From JAKQHY01 sp034429475 (GTDB taxonomy: Bacteria; Chloroflexota; Anaerolineae; B4-G1; SLSP01): a stretch of 50,360 nt of DNA. This document shows positions 34,556 through 41,383 of the stretch, piece after piece (the stretch's first letter is position 1; each line of letters starts with the position of its first letter). The DNA lies in the NCBI GenBank assembly GCA_034429475.1, contig DAOUGD010000242.1, positions 1 through 50,360 of the forward strand. Reading direction: 5' to 3'. The notes below the pieces were generated by a model, which had not been told where the DNA came from, ran no database searches, and saw only the letters and a program-made list of their open reading frames with translations. Both the position numbers and the translations under genes were made by a program.

Positions 34556-35928
34556 TATGGCCCTATGTAATTGATAGTGCTCGGCACCGGCGTCAAGAGG
34601 TACACGTCCACCCATCGGTACCATAATTCCAGGTTGCTGTCGTCATAACCCAGATCAATCCGCCGGCCGCCGATGGCGCCGCCCGTATCGCCAGCCAGGC
34701 CAATCCCATAGCCCGGCACGTAGACCTGGCTGCCCAACCGAATGACCGACGGGTCAACTGCCACAATGCCATGACGCATCTGCAAACCCGTCGCCGTGCG
34801 CCCGTAATACGGCGACGACGGAGAGACCCCCGCCGTGCCCGCGCTGTACGACGTTGCCAGCATACGGTACACCCGCCAATACTCCACCGTGCCGGAAGGG
34901 GTCGCCAACTGACGCACGATGATTTGGGTGCCGTAGCCCATCACCCGATCCACCGGAGCCAGGACGACGCTCTCACCTTCCACGCGGCGTTCTACTACTT
35001 GATTGTTCTCATAGCGCAGCCGAATCCGGCGCTCCAAAACCCCCGGCTCGCCCTCTTGCAGCAGGCCCTGGGTGTCAATTTCTGAGTTGGGATCGGGTTG
35101 CCAGACAGCGTCGAAGGGGATGGGGCTTTGTTCGACAATCACACTTTCCGCGACCCGCACGACCTGAATCTCACTGCCGGCTCCCAGCGCAGCTTCCAGA
35201 GGCGGCGTCGCGTAATCCTGCCCGTTAAGCGTCACGCCGAGGTCGGCCAGCACCTCCCCTACGCGAGTGCGATGTGTGCGCGTTCGCAGCAGGCGGCCAT
35301 CCACCCGCACTGAGGCCGGGGTGGAACGCTCAATGCGGACGTGCATCCCATGCTGTAACGGCGTAGCCGGGTCGGGGTAAACCTGGTCGGCGCGATACAG
35401 GCGCATCCCGGCCTGGAACAACGCCGCGCCTACCGTATCCGCATACGTATAGAAGGCGGTCTGCACCCCACCCTCCTCCAATACCACCTCGGCGGCGCGG
35501 TCTATCACGATGCGGAAGCGCGTATCAGCGGGGTCGCTTACCGTGGGCGGCGCAATGCGAACCGTATCGTTGCTTCCCAGGGTTACCCCGGATAGGGATA
35601 CCAAATCGGCGGCGCTTTCCTGGTGCGCGTAGAGCAGACGTTCGCGGCCATCCACCACCAGGACGACGGGACGCGCGTGCTCAATCCGCACGACGCTCTG
35701 TGGGGACAACGCCATGGCCTCCCCAGGCATCAGACGATCTTCAGACCGTAGAACAATGTCCAAATCGGTCAGCAACGCGCCGACGGTGGGTTGATGGGTA
35801 TAGACCTTGCGGGATTCGCCATCCACCATCAACGTCACAGGCGTCAACGTCGCCCGGTAGCCGACAGCTAACATCGCGCTCCCCAACAGGGCCAGGCCCC
35901 ACCCCAAAATTCGACTCCATCCTTGCAT
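34555..35928 (-). CDS. YabE-like protein: DUF348 repeats, G5 and 3D domains
   Basis: A 457-residue exported protein with an N-terminal signal/anchor helix (about 8-26). Three or four DUF348 ubiquitin-like repeats follow (TLMVDGESRKVYTHQPTVGALL; VLVVDGRERLLYAHQESAADL; ASVRVDGRLLRTRTHRTRVGEVL), then a G5 domain (VLERRIRLRYENNQVVERRV, quoted to 20). The C-terminal 3D domain has the three-Asp pattern (VAVDPSVIRLGSQVYVPGYG, GDTGGAIGGRRIDLGYDD). Relatives are cell-wall lytic transglycosylases or resuscitation-type factors, so peptidoglycan remodelling is likely. The 3D Asp residues appear intact. It is translationally linked to rsmA. Confidence 0.92.
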   Translation of the reverse strand: MQGWSRILGWGLALLGSAMLAVGYRATLTPVTLMVDGESRKVYTHQPTVGALLTDLDIVLRSEDRLMPGEAMALSPQSVVRIEHARPVVLVVDGRERLLYAHQESAADLVSLSGVTLGSNDTVRIAPPTVSDPADTRFRIVIDRAAEVVLEEGGVQTAFYTYADTVGAALFQAGMRLYRADQVYPDPATPLQHGMHVRIERSTPASVRVDGRLLRTRTHRTRVGEVLADLGVTLNGQDYATPPLEAALGAGSEIQVVRVAESVIVEQSPIPFDAVWQPDPNSEIDTQGLLQEGEPGVLERRIRLRYENNQVVERRVEGESVVLAPVDRVMGYGTQIIVRQLATPSGTVEYWRVYRMLATSYSAGTAGVSPSSPYYGRTATGLQMRHGIVAVDPSVIRLGSQVYVPGYGIGLAGDTGGAIGGRRIDLGYDDSNLELWYRWVDVYLLTPVPSTINYIGP

Positions 35929-35964
35929 AGGTTTCTCTGCAAACGAACCAGATTAAATATGACG

Positions 35965-35998
35965 TGTTTTCGCGGACGGTGTACCGTCCGCGAAAACA
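35965..35998. repeat. 34-bp palindromic repeat (copy A)
   Basis: TGTTTTCGCGGACGGT (35965-35980) and its exact complement (35983-35998) flank a central GT. A second copy, cut by the window edge, is at 50337-50360 and differs by a paired change (A-T to G-C) that keeps the palindrome. Both lie just upstream of minus-strand genes (YabE-like, tyrS). Confidence 0.75.
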
Positions 35999-36035
35999 TC
36001 TCTTTAACATCCACAGGTGTTCTATTTGACAAGAA

Positions 36036-36061
36036 AGGGCGATAGGATGTCCTATCGCCCT
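36036..36061 (-). terminator. Terminator of the SRP RNA
   Basis: A 12-bp perfect inverted repeat AGGGCGATAGGA / TCCTATCGCCCT. On the minus strand it is followed by TTCTTGTC. It lies 10 bases after the SRP RNA closing helix. Confidence 0.7.
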
Positions 36062-36071
36062 GTGTGTATTG

Positions 36072-36222
36072 ACCGAGACGATTCCCGAGGGGTGATGAGG
36101 GCCAGGCGCCCTGCGGCGCCCGGATGACCTCCTTACCGTTGCTGCCTTCCGACCCTGGCGGGGTTCGTAGGATTCCGCCGCGCAGGACCCAGCCCTCAGC
36201 ACCCCTCGAACATCGTCTCGGT
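36072..36222 (-). ncRNA. ffs: Signal recognition particle RNA (4.5S-type)
   Basis: RNA core of the SRP, which targets membrane and secreted proteins. The minus strand has the helix-8 core GCCAGGGTCGGAAGGCAGCA (within plus 36136-36159), matching the conserved GGUCxGGAAGGxAGCA domain that binds Ffh. The ends pair perfectly: ACCGAGACGAT (plus 36212-36222) with ATCGTCTCGGT (plus 36072-36082). Long internal complementarity (GAGGGGTGctGAGGGC with GCCCTCatCACCCCTC) gives one extended hairpin of about 151 bases without an obvious Alu domain. A promoter and a terminator flank it. Confidence 0.93.
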
Positions 36223-36267
36223 TCAGCCTCCTTCACATATCCTTGCTATGGAAGCTCCAACGCTGCT

Positions 36268-36295
36268 ATAGTAACGGAAAGCGGCGCATTGTCAA
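36268..36295 (-). promoter_or_regulatory. Promoter of the SRP RNA
   Basis: Minus-strand consensus TTGACA (plus 36290-36295), a 16-base spacer and TACTAT (plus 36268-36273). The transcription start would be near 36261, about 40 bases before the first base pair of the RNA, so 5' trimming is implied. Confidence 0.7.
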
Positions 36296-36303
36296 GAGCG
36301 ATC

Positions 36304-36331
36304 TTGCCAACTCCGGCAAACATCCTATAAT
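36304..36331 (+). promoter_or_regulatory. Promoter of the FmdB-type gene
   Basis: TTGCCA (36304-36309), a 16-base spacer and consensus TATAAT (36326-36331). Its -35 is only 8 bases from the -35 of the divergent SRP RNA promoter, so the two polymerase sites are back to back. Confidence 0.7.
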
Positions 36332-36384
36332 GTGGGCTTGGGAAAGTGTCAACATCCCAAAGTCAGTGTGTGGAGGTAAGATCA

Positions 36385-36702
36385 ATGCCCTTGTACGAAT
36401 ATGAATGTCATGAATGTGGATTGCGCTTCGAGCGCCGGCAGGGTTTCAACGAAAGTCCGATTGTGACCTGTCCCGAATGTGGTGGGGTCGTACAACGGTT
36501 GATCCATCCGGTAGGCGTCATCTTCAAAGGCTCCGGCTTCTATGTGACCGACAACCGCGCCAAGTCTTCGACCAAGATTCCTACCAAGAGCGAGAAGGAC
36601 AGCGGCAGCGAAGAAAAGAAACCGGCGACCGACGACAAATCCACCAAACCGGCGACTGAAACCGCGCCGGCGGCTAAAACCGAGGCGGCCAACAAAGACT
36701 GA
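36385..36702 (+). CDS. FmdB-family zinc-ribbon protein
   Basis: A 105-residue protein. MPLYEYECHECGLRFE and TCPECGGVVQRL give two Cys-x-x-Cys knuckles, the FmdB/CxxC_CXXC_SSSS zinc ribbon, followed by GVIFKGSGFYVTD, also typical. The remaining half is a low-complexity Lys/Thr/Ala/Glu-rich tail. ATG 36385 follows GGAGGT (36372-36377) by 7 bases; the earlier ATG at 36346 has no site. The family was named from a formamidase-regulon gene but its role is not established. It has its own promoter and terminator. Confidence 0.9.
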   Translation: MPLYEYECHECGLRFERRQGFNESPIVTCPECGGVVQRLIHPVGVIFKGSGFYVTDNRAKSSTKIPTKSEKDSGSEEKKPATDDKSTKPATETAPAAKTEAANKD

Positions 36703-36729
36703 CCTGGGCTAGCTCAATGTATCATAACG

Positions 36730-36760
36730 GCGGGGCATGGCTTTTCGAGCCATGCCCCGC
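36730..36760 (+). terminator. Intrinsic terminator after the FmdB-type gene
   Basis: A 13-bp perfect stem GCGGGGCATGGCT (36730-36742) / AGCCATGCCCCGC (36748-36760), followed by TGTGTTTTCC. Confidence 0.8.
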
Positions 36761-36805
36761 TGTGTTTTCCGTTGATTTGCAGAGTTTATGTTGTGGAGGA
36801 AGCCG

Positions 36806-39800
36806 ATGCGATTCGTATACCGTTTGTTTGGAGTTGTAGGGATTGGCCTGGCGTCGCTATGGGGGACGCTGCACTTGTTAGCCGCGCCAGACAGGTTGAC
36901 ACCGCCAGCGCTGCTCGCGCCGGCCGGCTGCGTGATCACGCAGCCGGTGACGGCAGCCAGCGTCATCACGCCGGGCATGCCGCTGGCGCTGGGCGACACA
37001 GACGTGACGCTCACCTTCGCACCGGGCGCATCCGGCACGGTCACAGCGACCCTCGTGCCGACTACGCCGGTCAACCCGCCGCGCTATGGAGCCATTGAGC
37101 GCAGTTGGTTCATCACGACCACGGCAGAGAATTATTCGGCGACGGCGACGTTTGGCTATGATTGGAATTATCCCAATGATGTCGTGTTGGCGATAGATAC
37201 CTCCGGTTCGATGGAGTTCGATACGTTATGTTACGGCTGTTGGACGGTTAGCAACACATTGGAATATCCTGAAGGCAATCGTTGGCCCTTGCCGTGGAAT
37301 GGTCCGGCAGATGGGCCGCCGGAACATTGCGCCGGTTCAGCCCCCTATCAGGACAATGGCTACTATTACCTCGCCATTGAAGCCGAAGAGTACGGCGCTT
37401 TGAGCAACGACTATCACCGGAACATCCGACCGGGATTGGGTTACACTTACTGGGTATTGCACCGCAATGGGAATATTACGGAACCTGCTACGAGTTATTT
37501 AGGTGATACAAACGCGTATGGCCGCGACACGCGTGGAGCTTACCTGATGCATACCCCCTATGTTAACTACATGAGCAACGCGAGCGTCGGCGGCGTTTCC
37601 TGTACCTGGGCAGACTTGAACAACGGCCGGATGTGCCGCCGCGATAGTTGGGTCATGGCGCAGGGCGGCCCTTACCCCGCGCCGCGCGCCGACTACGATT
37701 TTACGATACCTGAGGATACTGCCGGTAACTGGTACATTTGGGCGCGCGTAAGCAGCGGCGATGGTAGCAGCGACGAAAATAACGGGCATGGGCTGTATTG
37801 GGGATTGAGTGGCGGCGGTTATGATAAACACCCGATCGGACTGGCCAATAAGCCGACTGGCACAAGTTATTGGCACTACAATGGGGCCGGGAGTTGGACC
37901 TGGCGACGTTTGGGAGCCGGGAATCCTGCTTCCTCCTATGGGATTTATCTCCGAGAGGGGATTACGTATACGCTGCACCTGTGGGCCGGCTCGGCCGGTT
38001 ATGCAGTGGATCGCCTCCTCTTGACCAATTATTCTGGCACGTCCTTACCCGGCGCAGCGATGGCAGCAAATATTCCACTGGACAATCGCCGCACCGGAGA
38101 TGCCTGCAATCCCTGTGACGCGCGCTTTGGCGGGTATCCGGGTGGGACAGGCGACGATGGCGCGCCCAACTGCAACGATCCCAGCCTGCCGGAACCGGCG
38201 CGGTATCGTTATTTGGATGACTTGTATGATGATGAACAACCGATGGCGTCTACAACGAAGGCTTTTGCCGATTTTGTACGGCAGATGGATTACGCTCAAC
38301 ATCAGGTAGGTTTGGTTAAATATGATACTCGGGCTTATCCCATGCATGAATTGTTGTGTTTGCAATCTTATACTACTACGTGTGAGCTCGGCATTATTGA
38401 AAACACAATAGTTTCTACATTACAGAAGCGAAATCAAGTGTATGCTGGCGGAGGTACCAACATTGCGGATGCTATTGAAGAAGCCATAACCTTGCTTGAG
38501 GATGTGCCACCGCATAGGGGGCGTGCCGAAGCTACGCCGGCGATTGTCCTAATGACCGATGGTTTGCCTAATTATTATTCAAATCTTCAGAATATTCATA
38601 GAGTATGTTCTAACGCTTACTATGACGACTTATGGCCGGGTGATTCTGACGCCTATGATTGTAGCATCTTTATGGCGCGCGAGGCATATTATCGTGGGAT
38701 TGTCATTTTTACCATTACCTTGGGAGATGGCGCGGATAGAGATTTGATGCAAGCCATTGCCAATATGACAGGGGGGATACATCTTCATGTAGAAGATATG
38801 GATCATCTTCCTTATGCGCTCGATGAGATACAAAATCTTTTGGGCTTTCCGAAAGGGCCGCATTATGTTGCCTACCAGCGTGAATCGCTTAATGAACCGT
38901 GGCAATTGTTTCCATTAAGTCAGACTTTAGTGCCTACAACGATTGGGGAGGGGCAATGGTTCGGGCCGCAAGTCACGGTTAGTGGGGTTACAACGATGTC
39001 AGAGTGGACGTTAGGTCCGATCCCTTCAATTATGATGGAGGTGCTTTCGTCAACTGTGTTTGCAGATCCTCGAGAACCAGAGTGGTGTTTAACAATAATA
39101 ACAGCTACGTTCTTAAGAAATCAATGGTCTATGCCTTCAGAGTATTCTGGAGTTCCATATATCACTTGGAACAGTTCAAGCCCTATTTATGCTGCATGGA
39201 CAGGGGTGAATTGGTTGATTGATTATCCTTATCCCGGCTATACAAGTGCTTTAGGACTCGCCTGTTTAGAGAATTCTTCTCGCGCTGGCACAATCTGGAT
39301 TACAGCAACTGTGAATGATGCGGCACTAAGTTTCCCGGTTTCTGAATCAGTTACGATTACCGTTCTCCCCTTAGGCCCTAATACCATCTTAATGGAACCC
39401 ACTTCTACGACCTTGCCTGCGGACGGCCTTGCCACAACAACATTGACGGCAACCGTCCAGGATCGTTATGGCAACATGGTATTGGATGGCACACCGGTCA
39501 CATTGACCACCAATTTAGGTGCAGTGACGCCCTTCACCGCCGCCACGTCGGATGGAGTAATCACAGCCACTTTCCAGGCGGGTCTTGAGCCAGGTTTAGG
39601 CATCGTGACCGCCACCAGCGAGGGTATCAGCGCCACGCTGCCTGTTACCCTCACACCATTGCCGCCGCAAGCCCTCGCGTTATCCTCGTCTGCCGCCACC
39701 CTGTTCGCAGATGGACAAAGCACAGCAGTTTTGACCGCCACGGTGACGGATCGTATTGGCAACGGCGTATATGAATCTGTGTCTGTAACCTTTGCCGCTT

Positions 39801-41185
39801 CCCACGGCAGTCTTGCGCCGGTGGTGCAAAGTACTGCGCACGGGGTTGCAACCGCGACTCTGACTGCCCCTCTGGATTTGGTCACTGCCCACATTACGGC
39901 AACGACGGGGACGTTGAGTGATACGCTGTCCGTGGCCTTTGTGCCGGCGGCCCCCTACACAGTTTCATTGGTAGCGCAATCCGCTTCATTGCCTGCTGAC
40001 GGGAACGCCACCACCATTCTTACAGCGACGGTCACTGACGAATATGGACATCCCGTAGCGCCGGGCACACTGGTCACGTTGACGACTTCGTTAGGCACAT
40101 TGCTCTCTGCGGGCGGCACAGTGATATTGCCTGCGCGCGGTATACCCGTTCAAAACGGTATGTTGACGATGATGTTGCGCTCTAGTCTGGATGTGGGCGT
40201 TGCCGCCATCACCGCCGCCGCCGGGGACGTCAGCGACACCGTCGAAGTTGTCTTTGTGCCGCTGGAACCGCATACGGTCAGTGTAGTAGCGCAGCCCGCC
40301 TCCCTGCCTGCCGATGGGCATTCCACTACTGTCATCACCGCCACGGTCACAGACGAATACGCGCACCCCGTCACAGACGGCACGCCGGTGACGTTTGCCG
40401 CATCGCTGGGCGTGATCACGCCCACGACGTCGGCCACGGTGGACGGCGTCGTCACTGCCACCCTCACATCTAGCCTGGACTTGGGCGTCGCAGTCATCAC
40501 TGCCACCACCGGGGAGGTCAGCGGCACAGTTGAAGTGGCGCTCGTCCCGCTGGAACCCCACACCGTCACGGTGCAGACTGCGGCAGCTTCGCTGCCTGCG
40601 GATGGACGATCCGCCACCATCATTACCGCGACGGTCACGGATGAATACGGCCACCCGGTCGCGCCGGGAACCTGGGTGACATTTGCCGCCTCGCTGGGGA
40701 CGTTGGCGCCGGAGGGCGGCACGGTACACCTCCCGCCGCACGGCCAATCCGCGAGCGATGGCGTGGTCACAACGACGCTCACGACAGGCCTGGAGGTCGG
40801 CATCGCCCAGGTGACGGCGACGGCGGGCGGCGTGACGGGGACAGTGGCCGTAGCGTTCGTTCCGTTGGAGCCGTACACCATCAGCGTGACGGCGCATCCA
40901 GCGACATTGCCCGCCGACGGAGTTTCCACCGCGCTCCTCACGGCGACGGTTACGGATCGCTATGCGCACATCGTGGCAGACAGCACATTGGTGACGTGGA
41001 CGGCAACATTGGGTGTCGTGTCGCCGCTGACGGCGACGACGACCGGTGGGCTGGTCACAGCGACGTTCACGGTGGGGCGCACGCCGGGACGTGCGTCGGT
41101 GAGCGTTACGGCGGGGCAGGCGCAGGGAAGCGTCTGGTTGGATGTGACTGCGCGGATTTACTTGCCGCTAGTGTTGCGGTGGTGA
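36806..41185 (+). CDS. Large secreted protein: split vWA domain plus six invasin-like Ig repeats
   Basis: A 1459-residue exported protein starting at ATG 36806, 5 bases after TGGAGGA; an ATG at 36788 precedes that site. After a signal peptide (about 1-27), a vWA domain begins at VVLAIDTSGSM (MIDAS Asp131, Ser133, Ser135). It then breaks off and resumes at about residue 480 with STTKAFADFV, GGGTNIADAIEEA (Thr551) and VLMTDG (Asp585). The intervening 330 or so residues are Trp/Tyr-rich and contain a jelly-roll-like unit (LAIEAEEYG...NWYIWARV...YAVDRLLLTNYSG). From about 860, six BIG_1-type repeats of 95-105 residues carry the LPADG.S...TATVTD.YGHPV signature. It ends ARIYLPLVLRW. Likely a surface adhesin or matrix protein. 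The DNA of roughly 38220-39400 is visibly AT-richer than the repeats. Confidence 0.88.
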   Translation: MRFVYRLFGVVGIGLASLWGTLHLLAAPDRLTPPALLAPAGCVITQPVTAASVITPGMPLALGDTDVTLTFAPGASGTVTATLVPTTPVNPPRYGAIERSWFITTTAENYSATATFGYDWNYPNDVVLAIDTSGSMEFDTLCYGCWTVSNTLEYPEGNRWPLPWNGPADGPPEHCAGSAPYQDNGYYYLAIEAEEYGALSNDYHRNIRPGLGYTYWVLHRNGNITEPATSYLGDTNAYGRDTRGAYLMHTPYVNYMSNASVGGVSCTWADLNNGRMCRRDSWVMAQGGPYPAPRADYDFTIPEDTAGNWYIWARVSSGDGSSDENNGHGLYWGLSGGGYDKHPIGLANKPTGTSYWHYNGAGSWTWRRLGAGNPASSYGIYLREGITYTLHLWAGSAGYAVDRLLLTNYSGTSLPGAAMAANIPLDNRRTGDACNPCDARFGGYPGGTGDDGAPNCNDPSLPEPARYRYLDDLYDDEQPMASTTKAFADFVRQMDYAQHQVGLVKYDTRAYPMHELLCLQSYTTTCELGIIENTIVSTLQKRNQVYAGGGTNIADAIEEAITLLEDVPPHRGRAEATPAIVLMTDGLPNYYSNLQNIHRVCSNAYYDDLWPGDSDAYDCSIFMAREAYYRGIVIFTITLGDGADRDLMQAIANMTGGIHLHVEDMDHLPYALDEIQNLLGFPKGPHYVAYQRESLNEPWQLFPLSQTLVPTTIGEGQWFGPQVTVSGVTTMSEWTLGPIPSIMMEVLSSTVFADPREPEWCLTIITATFLRNQWSMPSEYSGVPYITWNSSSPIYAAWTGVNWLIDYPYPGYTSALGLACLENSSRAGTIWITATVNDAALSFPVSESVTITVLPLGPNTILMEPTSTTLPADGLATTTLTATVQDRYGNMVLDGTPVTLTTNLGAVTPFTAATSDGVITATFQAGLEPGLGIVTATSEGISATLPVTLTPLPPQALALSSSAATLFADGQSTAVLTATVTDRIGNGVYESVSVTFAASHGSLAPVVQSTAHGVATATLTAPLDLVTAHITATTGTLSDTLSVAFVPAAPYTVSLVAQSASLPADGNATTILTATVTDEYGHPVAPGTLVTLTTSLGTLLSAGGTVILPARGIPVQNGMLTMMLRSSLDVGVAAITAAAGDVSDTVEVVFVPLEPHTVSVVAQPASLPADGHSTTVITATVTDEYAHPVTDGTPVTFAASLGVITPTTSATVDGVVTATLTSSLDLGVAVITATTGEVSGTVEVALVPLEPHTVTVQTAAASLPADGRSATIITATVTDEYGHPVAPGTWVTFAASLGTLAPEGGTVHLPPHGQSASDGVVTTTLTTGLEVGIAQVTATAGGVTGTVAVAFVPLEPYTISVTAHPATLPADGVSTALLTATVTDRYAHIVADSTLVTWTATLGVVSPLTATTTGGLVTATFTVGRTPGRASVSVTAGQAQGSVWLDVTARIYLPLVLRW

Positions 41186-41221
41186 AATAGCCTGTTCAAG
41201 GCTCAGTAGATGAAAATTTTA

Positions 41222-41278
41222 GGCTCGTAGTAACGACTTTAGTCGTCAAAAGAACCACTGAAGTGGTTACTACGAACC
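41222..41278. repeat. Cloverleaf-like intergenic inverted repeat
   Basis: Outer arms TCGTAGTA (41225-41232) and TACTACGA (41268-41275) enclose two hairpins: ACGACTTTAGTCGT (41233-41246, loop TTTA) and AACCACTGAAGTGGTT (41253-41268, loop TGAA). It has the same architecture as 14-59 with unrelated stems. Confidence 0.65.
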
Positions 41279-41307
41279 CAATTTTTGATCTACTGAGGTT
41301 TACAAAT

Positions 41308-41377
41308 CAGGACGCGGATTTTCGCAGAGCTACGCAGATTTCTTTATCTGCGAAAATCAGCGTAAATCTGCGTCCTG
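41308..41377. repeat. Nested inverted repeat at the mutS2 3' end
   Basis: CAGGACGCGGATTT (41308-41321) pairs with AAATCTGCGTCCTG (41364-41377), one G-T pair. Inside, CGCAGAT (41333-41339) pairs with ATCTGCG (41346-41352). On the plus strand TTTCTTTTAC follows, so it may also end transcription of the vWA gene. It ends 7 bases before the mutS2 stop codon. Confidence 0.65.
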
Positions 41378-41383
41378 TTTCTT

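Noticed and set aside
39240..40970. Antisense frames opposite the Ig repeats
   Set aside because: They mirror the repetitive coding strand (PSAG/VTG shadows) and carry no start signals.
39980..41130. Repeated DNA in the Ig region as a CRISPR or tandem DNA repeat
   Set aside because: Periodicity is about 290-315 bases, matches protein domain length and is degenerate at DNA level; it is explained by the Ig domains.
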